From: an uncultured Pseudorhodobacter sp.
GTDB lineage: Bacteria; Pseudomonadota; Alphaproteobacteria; Rhodobacterales; Rhodobacteraceae
Assembly: GCA_945957495.1 (NCBI GenBank)
Contig: CAMFLG010000114.1
Span: 1-8,495 of the forward strand
DNA length: 8,495 nt
Reading direction: 5' to 3'
The notes beneath the pieces were generated by a model. That model saw only the letters and a program-made list of their open reading frames with translations. It made no database searches and was not told the origin of the DNA. Of the stretch, positions 1-6,976 are shown piece after piece. The translations under genes were made by a program, and so were the position numbers. Numbering within the stretch: the stretch's first letter is position 1; every line of letters begins with the position of its first letter.

Positions 1-1936
1 CGACCCGACCCGCAACCAGACGAGGAGAGTTGCAGTCCTCGCACACCCGCTGATCATGCCGGTAGATCGTCTTGCCATAGCGGTCCTGCACCCGGTCCAC
101 CAGCGTAGGCTCCACCCGCTCGCCGCCATTGGCGAACATCGCATAGGCCGCCACCATCTTGAACAGCGTGGTTTCCTGTGCGCCCAACGAGTTGGCAAGG
201 AAGGTCCGCATCGGATTGTAGACGCCAAAACGTTCGGCATAAACCGCAACCGTATCCATGCCGATGGTCTGCGCAATCCGCACCGTCATCAGGTTCCGCG
301 ACTGTTCAATCCCCGTCCGCAGGGGGGTCGGGCCATAGAACTTGTTCGAAGAGTTCTTCGGCGTCCACAGCCCTTCTGCCGTTTCCACCGCAATCGGCGC
401 GTCAACGACGATGGTGGCAGGGGTAAATCCCTGATCCAGTGCTGCGGCATAGACAAAGGGCTTGAAACTTGACCCCGGCTGCCGCGCGGCTTGCGTGGCA
501 CGGTTGAACACCGACGCCTGATAGGAAAAGCCGCCCTGCATCGCCAGAACCCGGCCGGTGTTCACGTCCATCGCCATGAACCCGCCCTGCACTTCCGGCA
601 CCTGCCGCAAAGACCAGCGCACAAAGCTGCCGTCCTCGTCCTTGGTGATCGCGCGCACCATCACCACATCGCCGACCTCAACCAGATCGCCCGGCACCTT
701 CGCCTTCGGCCCCAGCTTGCCGCCCGCCAGTTTCTTGCGCGCCCAGGTCACATCCTCGGCCGGAATGACCGCATCGCTGCCATCCACGCCCTCAATGCCG
801 ATCCGCGCCGTCTTGTCACCGACCTCCAGCACCACGGCCACATGCCAGCCTTCGACATCGCGCGGCTGGTCCTTCACATCGGCCAGCGCCGCCCGCCAAT
901 CCGCCTCTGACCCCAGCTTGTCGGCCGGAATCGTCTTGCCCGTGCCGCGCCAAACCCCCTGCTCGCGGTCGTATTTCTCCAACCCCCGCCGCAGCGCAAT
1001 CGCGGCGATCTCCTGCAACTCCGGGTCCACCGTGGCGCGGATGGTCAGACCACCGCCGAAGAATTCGGCCTCGCCAAAGCTGCCCGACAACTGCCGCCGG
1101 ATTTCGTCGGTGAAATAATCCCGCGGCGGCAATTCCTCGCGGAAAGACGCAATGTCGCCGTTCTGCACCGTCAACAGCGGCTCTGCCATCGCCGTGTCAT
1201 AGGTCGGCTGGTCGATATAGCCGTTCTGCAGCATCTCGCGCAGCACATAGGCCCGGCGCTCCAGCAGGCGTTCCTTGTTCGTCACCGGGTTGAAATCGCT
1301 GGGCGCCTTCGGCATCGAGGCCAGCGTCGCCGCCTCTGCCGGGGTCAGTTCTTCCAACGATTTGTTGAAATAGGTCTGCGCCGCCGACGCCACCCCATAA
1401 GAGTTCTGCCCCAGGAAAATCTCGTTCAGATACAATTCCAGAATCTTGTCCTTGGTCAGCGTGCCTTCCAGCCGCGTCGCAAGGATGATCTCCTTGACCT
1501 TGCGCTCAATCGACCGGCTGCCATCCAGCAGGAAGTTCTTCATCACCTGTTGGGTGATCGTCGATGCGCCGCGCACGTTCTTGCCATGCGTCTTGACCGC
1601 ATCAACAAAGGCCGAAAACATCGAGGTCACGTCATACCCCTTGTGGGTATAGAAATGCTTATCCTCGGCGGAAATGAACGCATCCTTCACAAGATCGGGA
1701 ATATCCTCGATCGGCACAAACAACCGCCGTTCTTTGGCGAATTCGTCAATGATGCGGCCTTCGCCGGAATAAATCCGGCTGATGGTGGGGGGGGAATATT
1801 GCGCAAGGCTGTCAGGGCTGGGCAAGTCACTGGAATACATATAGAAAACCGCGCCGACCGTCAGCGCAGCCGCCATGATTCCCAAAGTCACCAATGAGAA
1901 GATGGCCCCGAAAAAGGACCCGATGAACCTGACCAC
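1..1936 (-). CDS. mrcA: Penicillin-binding protein 1A (class A, bifunctional), N-terminal 645 residues, truncated by window edge
   Basis: Bifunctional inner-membrane peptidoglycan synthase: the GT51 domain polymerises lipid II and the transpeptidase domain crosslinks stem peptides. The open frame runs from GTG at 1936 off the left edge. An in-frame TAG at 1952-1954 closes the frame upstream, and no other start precedes the membrane helix, so GTG is well supported. One transmembrane helix lies at about residues 4-33. GT51 motifs are EDKHFY (catalytic E91), GASTITQQ at 123-130 and a typical LELYLNEIFLGQ stretch near 166-177. An OB-like interdomain segment covers about 320-445. The transpeptidase shows GSSFKP (nucleophile S489, K492) and SRN at 546-548. 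The KTG motif and C-terminus lie outside the window; family members are usually over 800 residues. A CEDC cysteine pair sits at 632-635. The amidase lies 104 bases upstream, but a hairpin and a good promoter in that gap suggest separate transcription. Confidence 0.96.
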   Translation of the reverse strand, partial: MVRFIGSFFGAIFSLVTLGIMAAALTVGAVFYMYSSDLPSPDSLAQYSPPTISRIYSGEGRIIDEFAKERRLFVPIEDIPDLVKDAFISAEDKHFYTHKGYDVTSMFSAFVDAVKTHGKNVRGASTITQQVMKNFLLDGSRSIERKVKEIILATRLEGTLTKDKILELYLNEIFLGQNSYGVASAAQTYFNKSLEELTPAEAATLASMPKAPSDFNPVTNKERLLERRAYVLREMLQNGYIDQPTYDTAMAEPLLTVQNGDIASFREELPPRDYFTDEIRRQLSGSFGEAEFFGGGLTIRATVDPELQEIAAIALRRGLEKYDREQGVWRGTGKTIPADKLGSEADWRAALADVKDQPRDVEGWHVAVVLEVGDKTARIGIEGVDGSDAVIPAEDVTWARKKLAGGKLGPKAKVPGDLVEVGDVVMVRAITKDEDGSFVRWSLRQVPEVQGGFMAMDVNTGRVLAMQGGFSYQASVFNRATQAARQPGSSFKPFVYAAALDQGFTPATIVVDAPIAVETAEGLWTPKNSSNKFYGPTPLRTGIEQSRNLMTVRIAQTIGMDTVAVYAERFGVYNPMRTFLANSLGAQETTLFKMVAAYAMFANGGERVEPTLVDRVQDRYGKTIYRHDQRVCEDCNSPRLVAGRV

Positions 1937-1965
1937 GCCTGAAACCTCTGCCTATGCTCGCGACC

Positions 1966-1993
1966 TATATAGGGATTTTCCGGCAAAGGTCAA
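1966..1993 (-). promoter_or_regulatory. Probable sigma70-type promoter of mrcA
   Basis: Read on the minus strand, a TTGACC -35 box (1988-1993) is followed after 16 bases by TATATA (1966-1971). An 18-base spacing to TATAGG is an alternative. Transcription would begin near 1959, leaving a leader of about 22 bases that carries an AGAGG-like ribosome site before the GTG. The AT-rich boxes stand out in a GC-rich background. This is inferred from sequence only. Confidence 0.5.
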
Positions 1994-2008
1994 AACACGC
2001 TAAGGTCA

Positions 2009-2025
2009 GGCGGAAAGATTCCGCC
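2009..2025 (-). terminator. Perfect 7-bp hairpin just after the amidase gene, possible weak terminator
   Basis: GGCGGAA and TTCCGCC pair perfectly around a 3-base loop, starting 15 bases after the amidase stop on the minus strand. There is no U-tract after it, so it may act as an mRNA 3'-end stabiliser, a Rho-assisted terminator, or neither. It lies upstream of the proposed mrcA promoter, which fits a transcription-unit boundary. Confidence 0.4.
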
Positions 2026-2040
2026 ACCCCAACGGCCCGG

Positions 2041-3258
2041 CTACTTCAACGGCATCGCCCGCAAGGCCGCATCCGCCTTGGCCCAGGTCTTAAGCCCATC
2101 GCGGATCGCAGCCTCCATCTTGCCGCGCCACGTTGCATCCTGCAGCCGCGCCAGATCGCCCGCAGACGAAAGGAACCCCAGTTCCAGCAGGATCGACGGA
2201 ATATCCGCCGATTTCAGCACCGAAAACCCCGCCTCCTGATGCGGATGCCGGTGCATCTTCAACCCTTCTGCCTTGATCGCCGCCACCAGATCATCGGCAA
2301 GCCTTTGCGTGCGCGGCGCGGTTTCGGCCCGCGCCATATCCATCAGCACTTCGGCCAGCAGATCGTCCTGTTCGGTCAGATCAACACCCGCCAGCAGGTC
2401 ATCGCGGTCGTGCCGCTCTGCCAGCGCCGCCGAGGCCGCATCCGAGGCCGCATCCGCCAGCGTGTAAACCGTGGCCCCCACCGCCTCGCCCTCGGCCAGC
2501 GCATCGGCGTGCAGCGCCAGAAACACATCCGCCCCCGCCGCATGGGCAATGGAAATGCGGGTTTCCAGCGGCACGAACACATCCTGATCGCGCGTCATCA
2601 CCACCTCAAACCCGCCATCGCGCAGCAAAAGCTCTTTCAGCTCGCGCGCAAAGGTCAGCACCAGATTGGCCTCGTTCAACCCGTCCCGCTCTGCCCCCGG
2701 GTCAATGCCGCCATGGCCCGGGTCCAGCACCACAACCAAGGGTCCGCCGGGCTTTTTCACCGGCGCAGGCAGGGTGGCAGGTTTCGGCAAAGACCATTCC
2801 GGCGGCTCCGGCGCGGCGGCCAGCCGGGCAAAATCCGTCGGATCATCCGGCGCAAGATGCAGCTTCAACTGCGCAGCACCGTCCGTCACCATCTCGGCGC
2901 TGACCACCCGCATCGGCCCCGCCAATTCCATAACCAGCCGCGACCAGCCCTGCCGGAACACGCCCGCGCGCAGGTCCACCACCGCATCCGCCGCCACCGG
3001 CACCTTGTCCAGCGCGGCGAAATCCACCTCGCGGAAATCCAGGATCAGCCGCGGCGGCCCATCCAGAAACCGCAGCCGCCATGGCACCGGCTGCGACAGC
3101 GCCAGCGTCACTTGCAACTCATCCCCCGACCCAAAGATCGCAGAGGCCCCCGCATCCATCCGCGCCAGCGCCGACAGATCCTGCGCCGCCACAGGCAGGC
3201 CCAGCCACGCCAGCGCCATTCCCGCAATAGCCGCCCTGATGCCGCGCCCGATGCCCAT
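2041..3258 (-). CDS. N-acetylmuramoyl-L-alanine amidase (AMIN + Amidase_3), AmiC-like
   Basis: Secreted zinc amidase of 405 residues that cleaves the bond between N-acetylmuramic acid and L-alanine, usually during septum splitting and wall remodelling. A signal peptide covers about residues 1-25, ending VAAQ. An AMIN domain (about 44-135) would localise the enzyme to peptidoglycan. A Pro-rich linker (150-172) leads to the Amidase_3 domain (174-395). Expected zinc ligands are H182 in DPGHGG, E196 in LNEAN and H250 in LHAD; the catalytic Glu is E359 in LLELGFLS. All are present, so it should be active. The ATG is 8 bases after the aminotransferase stop, with AGGGG overlapping that stop, suggesting translational coupling. 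The segment at about 269-300 is rich in Ala and Asp and contains a duplicated DAAS unit. EnvC- or NlpD-type activation cannot be judged from this window. Confidence 0.95.
   Translation of the reverse strand: MGIGRGIRAAIAGMALAWLGLPVAAQDLSALARMDAGASAIFGSGDELQVTLALSQPVPWRLRFLDGPPRLILDFREVDFAALDKVPVAADAVVDLRAGVFRQGWSRLVMELAGPMRVVSAEMVTDGAAQLKLHLAPDDPTDFARLAAAPEPPEWSLPKPATLPAPVKKPGGPLVVVLDPGHGGIDPGAERDGLNEANLVLTFARELKELLLRDGGFEVVMTRDQDVFVPLETRISIAHAAGADVFLALHADALAEGEAVGATVYTLADAASDAASAALAERHDRDDLLAGVDLTEQDDLLAEVLMDMARAETAPRTQRLADDLVAAIKAEGLKMHRHPHQEAGFSVLKSADIPSILLELGFLSSAGDLARLQDATWRGKMEAAIRDGLKTWAKADAALRAMPLK
2432..2455. repeat. 12-bp perfect tandem duplication inside the amidase gene
   Basis: The unit GAGGCCGCATCC occurs twice back to back (2432-2443 and 2444-2455). 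On the coding strand it gives the repeated DAAS-type peptide near amidase residues 268-276, between the zinc-site segment and the variable helical segment of the domain. The duplication is in frame, so it does not break the gene. Confidence 0.8.
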
Positions 3259-3266
3259 TGCCGCCC

Positions 3267-4409
3267 CTATCTGCCCGCCCGAAACGCCCGCAACCGCGCC
3301 AGACCTTCGATGATATCGCCCGTGCTGCGCGCATAGGAAAACCGCAAGGTCCGCGCCCCGCGCCGGGGGTCAAAGTCCAGACCCGGCGTCACCGCCACCC
3401 CCGCTTTGTGCAAAATCTCGCGCGCAAAGCCAAGGCTGTCGTCGGTCAGATCCGACACATCGGCATAAACGTAGAACGCCCCGTCCGGCGGGGCAATCCG
3501 CTCGAACCCCGCCGCAGGCAGGCCCTCCAGCATCAACGCGCGGTTTTCCGCATAAACCGCCCGGTTCGCCTCCAACTCGTCCACACAGTCCAACGCCGCC
3601 AGCGCCGCAATCTGGCTGGCATGCGGCGCGCAGATGAACATGTTCTGCGCCAACCGCTCAATGGTGCGCACATGATCCTCGGGCACCACCATCCAGCCCA
3701 CCCGCCAGCCGGTCATGCTGAAATACTTGGAAAACGAGTTGATCACATAAACATCGTCGCTGATTTCCAACGCCGAATGTGCCCGCGCGCCATAGTGCAG
3801 CCCGTGGTAAATCTCGTCCGAAACGAAGCGAATGCGGTTCTGATCGGCATAGCCGATCAAATCGGCCAAAGCCGGTTTTGACAGCATCGTGCCGGTCGGA
3901 TTGCCCGGCGAGGCCACGATCAGCCCCTGCAGATCCAACCCCTCCAGATCGCCCGGCACCGGCTGAAGGCGGTTTTCATCGCGGGTCTGCACCCCCACCG
4001 CCTGCAACGACAGCGCCTTCAAGATCTGCCGGTAAGACGGATAACCGGGCTCGCCCAGCCCGACCCGGTCGCCCGCATCAAACAGCGCCGAAAACGCCAG
4101 CAGGAACGCCCCCGATGACCCCGCCGTCACGATCACCCGATCGGGGTTCAGATCAACGCCATACCAGCGCGCATAAAGCGCCGCGATCCCCTTGCGCAGC
4201 GCAGGCAGGCCCAGCGTCACCGTATAACCCAGACTGTCGCCCTGCATCTGCGCCGCCAGCGCCGCTAATGCCCCGGCAGGCGCCCCCGTTCCCGGCTGCC
4301 CCACCTCCATGTGAATGATCCGCCGCCCCGCCGCCTCCAGCCGCCGCGCTTCCTCGACCATATCCATCACAATGAAGGGATCAACCTGACCCCGGCTTGA
4401 TCTATCCAT
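3267..4409 (-). CDS. PLP-dependent aminotransferase, class I/II (AspC-like fold type I)
   Basis: Cytosolic enzyme of 380 residues that moves an amino group between an amino acid and a 2-oxo acid using pyridoxal phosphate. Expected residues are present: SPGNPTGT with N170, D198 and Y201 (VSDEIYHG) contacting PLP, Schiff-base K228 in INSFSKYFS, R236 in TGWRVGW, and R356 in TLRFSYA for the substrate carboxylate. The frame is open up to 4718, but the ATG at 4409 is chosen. It has AGGGG 7 bases upstream, the protein then begins like its family (about 380 residues), and the longer form would run backwards through the divergent DsbA-like gene. Substrate cannot be assigned; aspartate, alanine/valine or aromatic specificity are all possible. 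It is the first gene of a probable two-gene unit with the amidase. A role in supplying an amino acid for the wall is speculation. Confidence 0.93.
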   Translation of the reverse strand: MDRSSRGQVDPFIVMDMVEEARRLEAAGRRIIHMEVGQPGTGAPAGALAALAAQMQGDSLGYTVTLGLPALRKGIAALYARWYGVDLNPDRVIVTAGSSGAFLLAFSALFDAGDRVGLGEPGYPSYRQILKALSLQAVGVQTRDENRLQPVPGDLEGLDLQGLIVASPGNPTGTMLSKPALADLIGYADQNRIRFVSDEIYHGLHYGARAHSALEISDDVYVINSFSKYFSMTGWRVGWMVVPEDHVRTIERLAQNMFICAPHASQIAALAALDCVDELEANRAVYAENRALMLEGLPAAGFERIAPPDGAFYVYADVSDLTDDSLGFAREILHKAGVAVTPGLDFDPRRGARTLRFSYARSTGDIIEGLARLRAFRAGR

Positions 4410-4433
4410 GCACCTACCCCTATTGTCGCGCCG

Positions 4434-4462
4434 AATAGTCCCCCGCGCGGCCAAAAGGTCAA
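4434..4462 (-). promoter_or_regulatory. Candidate promoter of the aminotransferase-amidase unit
   Basis: On the minus strand, TTGACC (4457-4462) matches five of six -35 consensus bases. After 17 bases comes ACTATT (4434-4439), a weak -10. A start near 4427 would leave a leader of about 18 bases with the AGGGG ribosome site. It lies in the 78-base gap (4410-4487) shared with the divergent gene. I find no comparable promoter for the plus strand there, so the DsbA-like gene promoter may be non-canonical or lie inside the aminotransferase gene. Confidence 0.35.
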
Positions 4463-4487
4463 GCCCGCGCCGAGCCTGAGGTTTCCG

Positions 4488-5240
4488 ATGCGTCTTTCCC
4501 GTCTTGCCCCGCTGCTGGCCTCTGCCTGCCTTCTCGCCACCCCTGGCCTGTCCGAAGGGCTGACCGACATGACCGCAGCCGAGCGTGACGCCTTTGGTGC
4601 CGCCGTGAAAGCCTATCTGCTGGAACACCCCGAGGTGCTGGTTGACGCGATGAACGTGCTGCAGGACCGTCAGGCGCAGTCCGAGGCGGCGCAGGACAAA
4701 CAGTTGGTGATTGACCACAAGGATGCCCTTTTCACCGACGCCGCCAGCTGGGTCGGCGGCAATCCCGATGGCGATATCACCGTGGTCGAATTCATGGACT
4801 ACCGCTGCGGCTATTGCCGCAAGGCCTATCAGGAGGTCGAGGATCTGGTGAAATCGGATGGCAACATCCGCCTCGTTCTGAAGGAATACCCGATCCTAGG
4901 CGAGGATTCCGTCACCTCGGCCCGCTTTGCCATCTCGGTTCTGCAACTGCACGGGCCGGATGCCTATAAAAAGGCGCATGACGCCCTGATCACCCTGCGC
5001 GGCACCCCCGATGCCGCCACGCTGACCCGGCTTGCCACCGATCTGGGGCTGGATGCCCAGCCCGTGATCGACCGGATGAATTCTGACGAAGTCACGCAAG
5101 TTATCGCCTCGAATCAAGCCCTTGGCGATTCCATGGCGATCTCCGGCACCCCCACCTTCGTCATCGACGGCACCATGCTGCGCGGCTACCTGCCCTTGGA
5201 CGGCATGCGCCAGGTCGTCGCCGACGAACGCCAGGGGTGA
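4488..5240 (+). CDS. DsbA-family periplasmic thiol-disulfide oxidoreductase (ScsC/Com1-like)
   Basis: Periplasmic thioredoxin-fold protein of 250 residues that would oxidise or rearrange disulfides in exported proteins. An N-terminal signal peptide covers about residues 1-22; I see no clean AXA cleavage site. A helical region at about 30-70, with a YLLEHPEVLVDAM-type segment, resembles the ScsC N-terminal oligomerisation domain. The thioredoxin/DsbA domain (about 85-248) carries the active site C107-G-Y-C110 and the cis-proline loop GTPTF at 220-224. CGYC is typical of Com1/ScsC-like members rather than the CPHC of E. coli DsbA. Members with this N-terminal helix can be trimeric isomerases, so isomerase activity is possible but not shown. 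The ATG has GAGG six bases upstream. The gene stands alone on the plus strand, divergent from the aminotransferase, with no scsB or dsbB partner in view. Confidence 0.93.
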   Translation: MRLSRLAPLLASACLLATPGLSEGLTDMTAAERDAFGAAVKAYLLEHPEVLVDAMNVLQDRQAQSEAAQDKQLVIDHKDALFTDAASWVGGNPDGDITVVEFMDYRCGYCRKAYQEVEDLVKSDGNIRLVLKEYPILGEDSVTSARFAISVLQLHGPDAYKKAHDALITLRGTPDAATLTRLATDLGLDAQPVIDRMNSDEVTQVIASNQALGDSMAISGTPTFVIDGTMLRGYLPLDGMRQVVADERQG

Positions 5241-5250
5241 GGCGCGCCCG

Positions 5251-5275
5251 GATGATCTTCCAGTGGAAGATCATC
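5251..5275. terminator. Perfect 11-bp hairpin after the DsbA-like gene
   Basis: GATGATCTTCC and GGAAGATCATC are perfect reverse complements around a 3-base AGT loop, beginning 10 bases after the stop of the plus-strand gene. Flanking GGCGC (5241-5245) and GCGCC (5277-5281) could extend the stem across an internal loop. No U-tract follows. Its placement in a convergent gap suggests a two-way terminator or mRNA-end structure. Confidence 0.6.
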
Positions 5276-5285
5276 AGCGCCGAAC

Positions 5286-5307
5286 GCCCGATCTGCAAAG
5301 ATCGGGC
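5286..5307. terminator. Perfect 9-bp hairpin with GCAA tetraloop in the convergent gap
   Basis: GCCCGATCT and AGATCGGGC pair perfectly. Read on the plus strand the loop is GCAA, a stable GNRA tetraloop; on the minus strand it is TTGC. It is the second of three hairpins between the DsbA-like and cupin stops and lies 15 bases downstream of the cupin stop on the minus strand. It probably contributes to termination or 3'-end protection of both messages. Confidence 0.6.
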
Positions 5308-5313
5308 CGGGGT

Positions 5314-5333
5314 AGAAGAAGTCTATTTCTTCT
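5314..5333. terminator. 7-bp hairpin spanning the cupin stop codon
   Basis: AGAAGAA (5314-5320) and TTCTTCT (5327-5333) are perfect reverse complements around a 6-base loop that contains the TAG stop of the cupin gene (5323-5325). On the minus strand one arm codes for the C-terminal EKK. The stem is AT-rich and weaker than its neighbours. Confidence 0.4.
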
Positions 5334-5826
5334 CCGCCCGCCGCACCTCGCTCAACCCGTCGTGCCCGCCCAGCTCCTGCGCGGGCGCGTCGTCCCACCA
5401 ATCGGCGTGATAGGCCTTGCGCTCTGGGTTCAACGGATAAACGATCTGGTTGTCCGCCCGGCTGCTGTCGCCGATCACCAGCAACTCCACCTCGGCGTCC
5501 GAATTGTTGATGAAGGAATGCGCAAGCCCGGTGCCCGCCGGAAACCCCACCCCATCGCCCGGGCCAAGCCGGTGCAGCACACCGTCCAGCCAGACATCGG
5601 GCGTGCCCGCAATCACATAGACGAATTCCTCTTCCGTGCGCTCGGCGTGCGGAAACGAAGTGCGCCGCCCCGGCAACAGCCGTTCGTGGTGAATGCCGAT
5701 GCGCGCCAGCCCAAAGAACCGCCCGAAGGGCGCATTATGCGCCATCGGTTCGTCGTGATGGTCATATTGCCAAGCCAATGGTTTCTCAATCTCGCGCCAA
5801 TGCACAATCGCCGGATGCCGCGCCAT
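5323..5826 (-). CDS. Cupin-domain protein of unknown function (COG3837-like)
   Basis: Small single-domain cupin of 167 residues, probably cytosolic, as no signal peptide is seen. Cupin motif 1 covers about residues 53-74 (PGRRTSFPH then EEEFVYVIAG), with H60 and E67. The position usually held by the second His of HxH is E62. Motif 2 covers about 89-107 (PGDGVGFPAG, H103, N107), with two extra residues before the His. Metal binding is therefore plausible but with an altered ligand set, possibly a subfamily trait. Relatives are annotated only as cupin proteins and no substrate can be given. The start is firm: a full GGAGGT lies 7 bases before the ATG, and the ATG is 3 bases after the ispG stop. 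This implies one message and translational coupling with ispG. A functional link to isoprenoid synthesis is not established. Confidence 0.9.
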   Translation of the reverse strand: MARHPAIVHWREIEKPLAWQYDHHDEPMAHNAPFGRFFGLARIGIHHERLLPGRRTSFPHAERTEEEFVYVIAGTPDVWLDGVLHRLGPGDGVGFPAGTGLAHSFINNSDAEVELLVIGDSSRADNQIVYPLNPERKAYHADWWDDAPAQELGGHDGLSEVRRAEKK

Positions 5827-5829
5827 ATC

Positions 5830-6948
5830 TCACACCTCCGCCTTGGCCGCCTCGATCTCGGCCGCCTTTTTCTCGACCAACTCGACGATGTGATCCACCA
5901 TCGCGTCATTGCCCAGCTTGTGGCTTTGCTTGCCCGCCAGATACACCATGCCAGATCCGGCCCCACCCCCGGTAAAGCCGATATCGGTCATCAACGCCTC
6001 GCCCGGCCCGTTCACCACACAACCGATGATCGACAGGCTCATCGAGGTGGTCACATGCGCCAACCGCTCTTCCAGCGCCGAAACGGTCTTGATCACGTCA
6101 AACCCCTGCCGCGCGCAAGAGGGGCAAGAGATAATCGTCACCCCCCGATGCCGCAGGCCCAGGGATTTCAAAATCTCGAACCCGACCTTCACTTCCTCCA
6201 CCGGATCGGCAGACAGCGAAACCCGGATCGTATCGCCAATCCCGGCCCACAGCAGATTGCCAAGGCCAATCGCCGATTTCACCGTGCCGGAAACCAGCCC
6301 CCCCGCCTCGGTAATGCCCAGATGGATCGGCGCATCCGTCACCAGTGCCAGTTGCTGGTAGGCGGCGGCGGCCATGAACACATCCGACGCCTTCACCGAA
6401 ATCTTGAATTCGTGAAAATCATTGTCCAGCAGCAGCCGGATGTGATCCATCCCCGATTCCACCATCGCATCCGGGCAAGGCTCGCCGTATTTGTCCAACA
6501 GATGCTTTTCCAGCGACCCGGCATTCACCCCGATGCGGATGGAACAGCCATGGTCCTTGGCCGCCTGCACCACTTCGCGCACCCGGCGGGCATCGCCGAT
6601 GTTGCCGGGGTTGATGCGCAGGCAAGCCGCCCCTGCCTCTGCCGCCTCGATCGCGCGTTTATAGTGGAAATGGATATCCGCCACGATCGGCACCGGGCTT
6701 TCGCGCACGATCTCGCGCAGCGCATGGGTTGACGCCTCATCCGGGGTGGAAACCCGTACGATATCCGCCCCCGCCACCGCACAGCGTTGAATCTGCGCGA
6801 TCGTCGCCGCCACGTCATGCGTCAGCGTGTTGGTCATCGTCTGCACCGAAATCGGCGCATCGCCCCCCACCAGAACCTTGCCGACACGGATCTGCCGCGA
6901 CACCCGCCGTTCAATATTGCGCCAGGGTCGGATGGGATTATGGGTCAT
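5830..6948 (-). CDS. ispG: (E)-4-hydroxy-3-methylbut-2-enyl-diphosphate synthase (IspG/GcpE)
   Basis: Cytosolic 4Fe-4S enzyme of the MEP pathway that converts MEcPP to HMBPP, the penultimate step to IPP and DMAPP and so to undecaprenyl phosphate, quinones and carotenoids. The protein has 372 residues, the same length as E. coli IspG. Landmarks are the N-terminal TIM-barrel with QTMTNT at about 36-41, INPGNIGD near 112-119, and the cluster ligands C275 and C278 (SCPSC) and C310, with E317 in NGPGE. The spacing matches E. coli C270, C273, C305 and E312. The ATG at 6948 is preferred over a TTG at 7005 because the family begins close to an MTHNPIRPWRNIERR-type sequence. Its ribosome site is weak. 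It is followed 3 bases later by the cupin gene. In many proteobacteria ispG directly follows rodZ; here an HXXEE gene lies between them. Confidence 0.97.
   Translation of the reverse strand: MTHNPIRPWRNIERRVSRQIRVGKVLVGGDAPISVQTMTNTLTHDVAATIAQIQRCAVAGADIVRVSTPDEASTHALREIVRESPVPIVADIHFHYKRAIEAAEAGAACLRINPGNIGDARRVREVVQAAKDHGCSIRIGVNAGSLEKHLLDKYGEPCPDAMVESGMDHIRLLLDNDFHEFKISVKASDVFMAAAAYQQLALVTDAPIHLGITEAGGLVSGTVKSAIGLGNLLWAGIGDTIRVSLSADPVEEVKVGFEILKSLGLRHRGVTIISCPSCARQGFDVIKTVSALEERLAHVTTSMSLSIIGCVVNGPGEALMTDIGFTGGGAGSGMVYLAGKQSHKLGNDAMVDHIVELVEKKAAEIEAAKAEV
5834..5839 (-). promoter_or_regulatory. Strong Shine-Dalgarno of the cupin gene inside the ispG 3' end
   Basis: GGAGGT on the minus strand lies 7 bases before the cupin ATG and within the last codons and stop region of ispG. 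Ribosomes ending on ispG would arrive on this site, supporting coupled translation and fixing the cupin start. Confidence 0.75.
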
Positions 6949-6976
6949 GGGAAGCCTGCTCGGTTGCGTCGGCTTA

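Noticed and set aside
1954..3336. Long plus-strand open frame of about 460 codons opposite the amidase
   Set aside because: It is antisense to a gene with a full set of catalytic motifs. Its product is Arg/His/Gln/Pro-rich without domains, as expected of the reverse frame of GC-rich DNA.
4515..4530. Possible lipobox (LASAC) in the DsbA-like signal peptide
   Set aside because: The residue at -3 is Ala rather than the usual Leu, and the Cys lies inside the hydrophobic core. An ordinary signal peptide fits better.
4410..4718. N-terminal extension of the aminotransferase by 103 residues
   Set aside because: It would run antisense through the start of the DsbA-like gene. The ATG at 4409 has a good ribosome site and gives the normal family length.
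5122..6732. Long plus-strand open frame of about 536 codons opposite the cupin and ispG genes
   Set aside because: It starts inside the DsbA-like gene, crosses three hairpins and runs antisense to ispG, whose iron-sulfur motifs are intact. The composition is typical of an antisense artefact.
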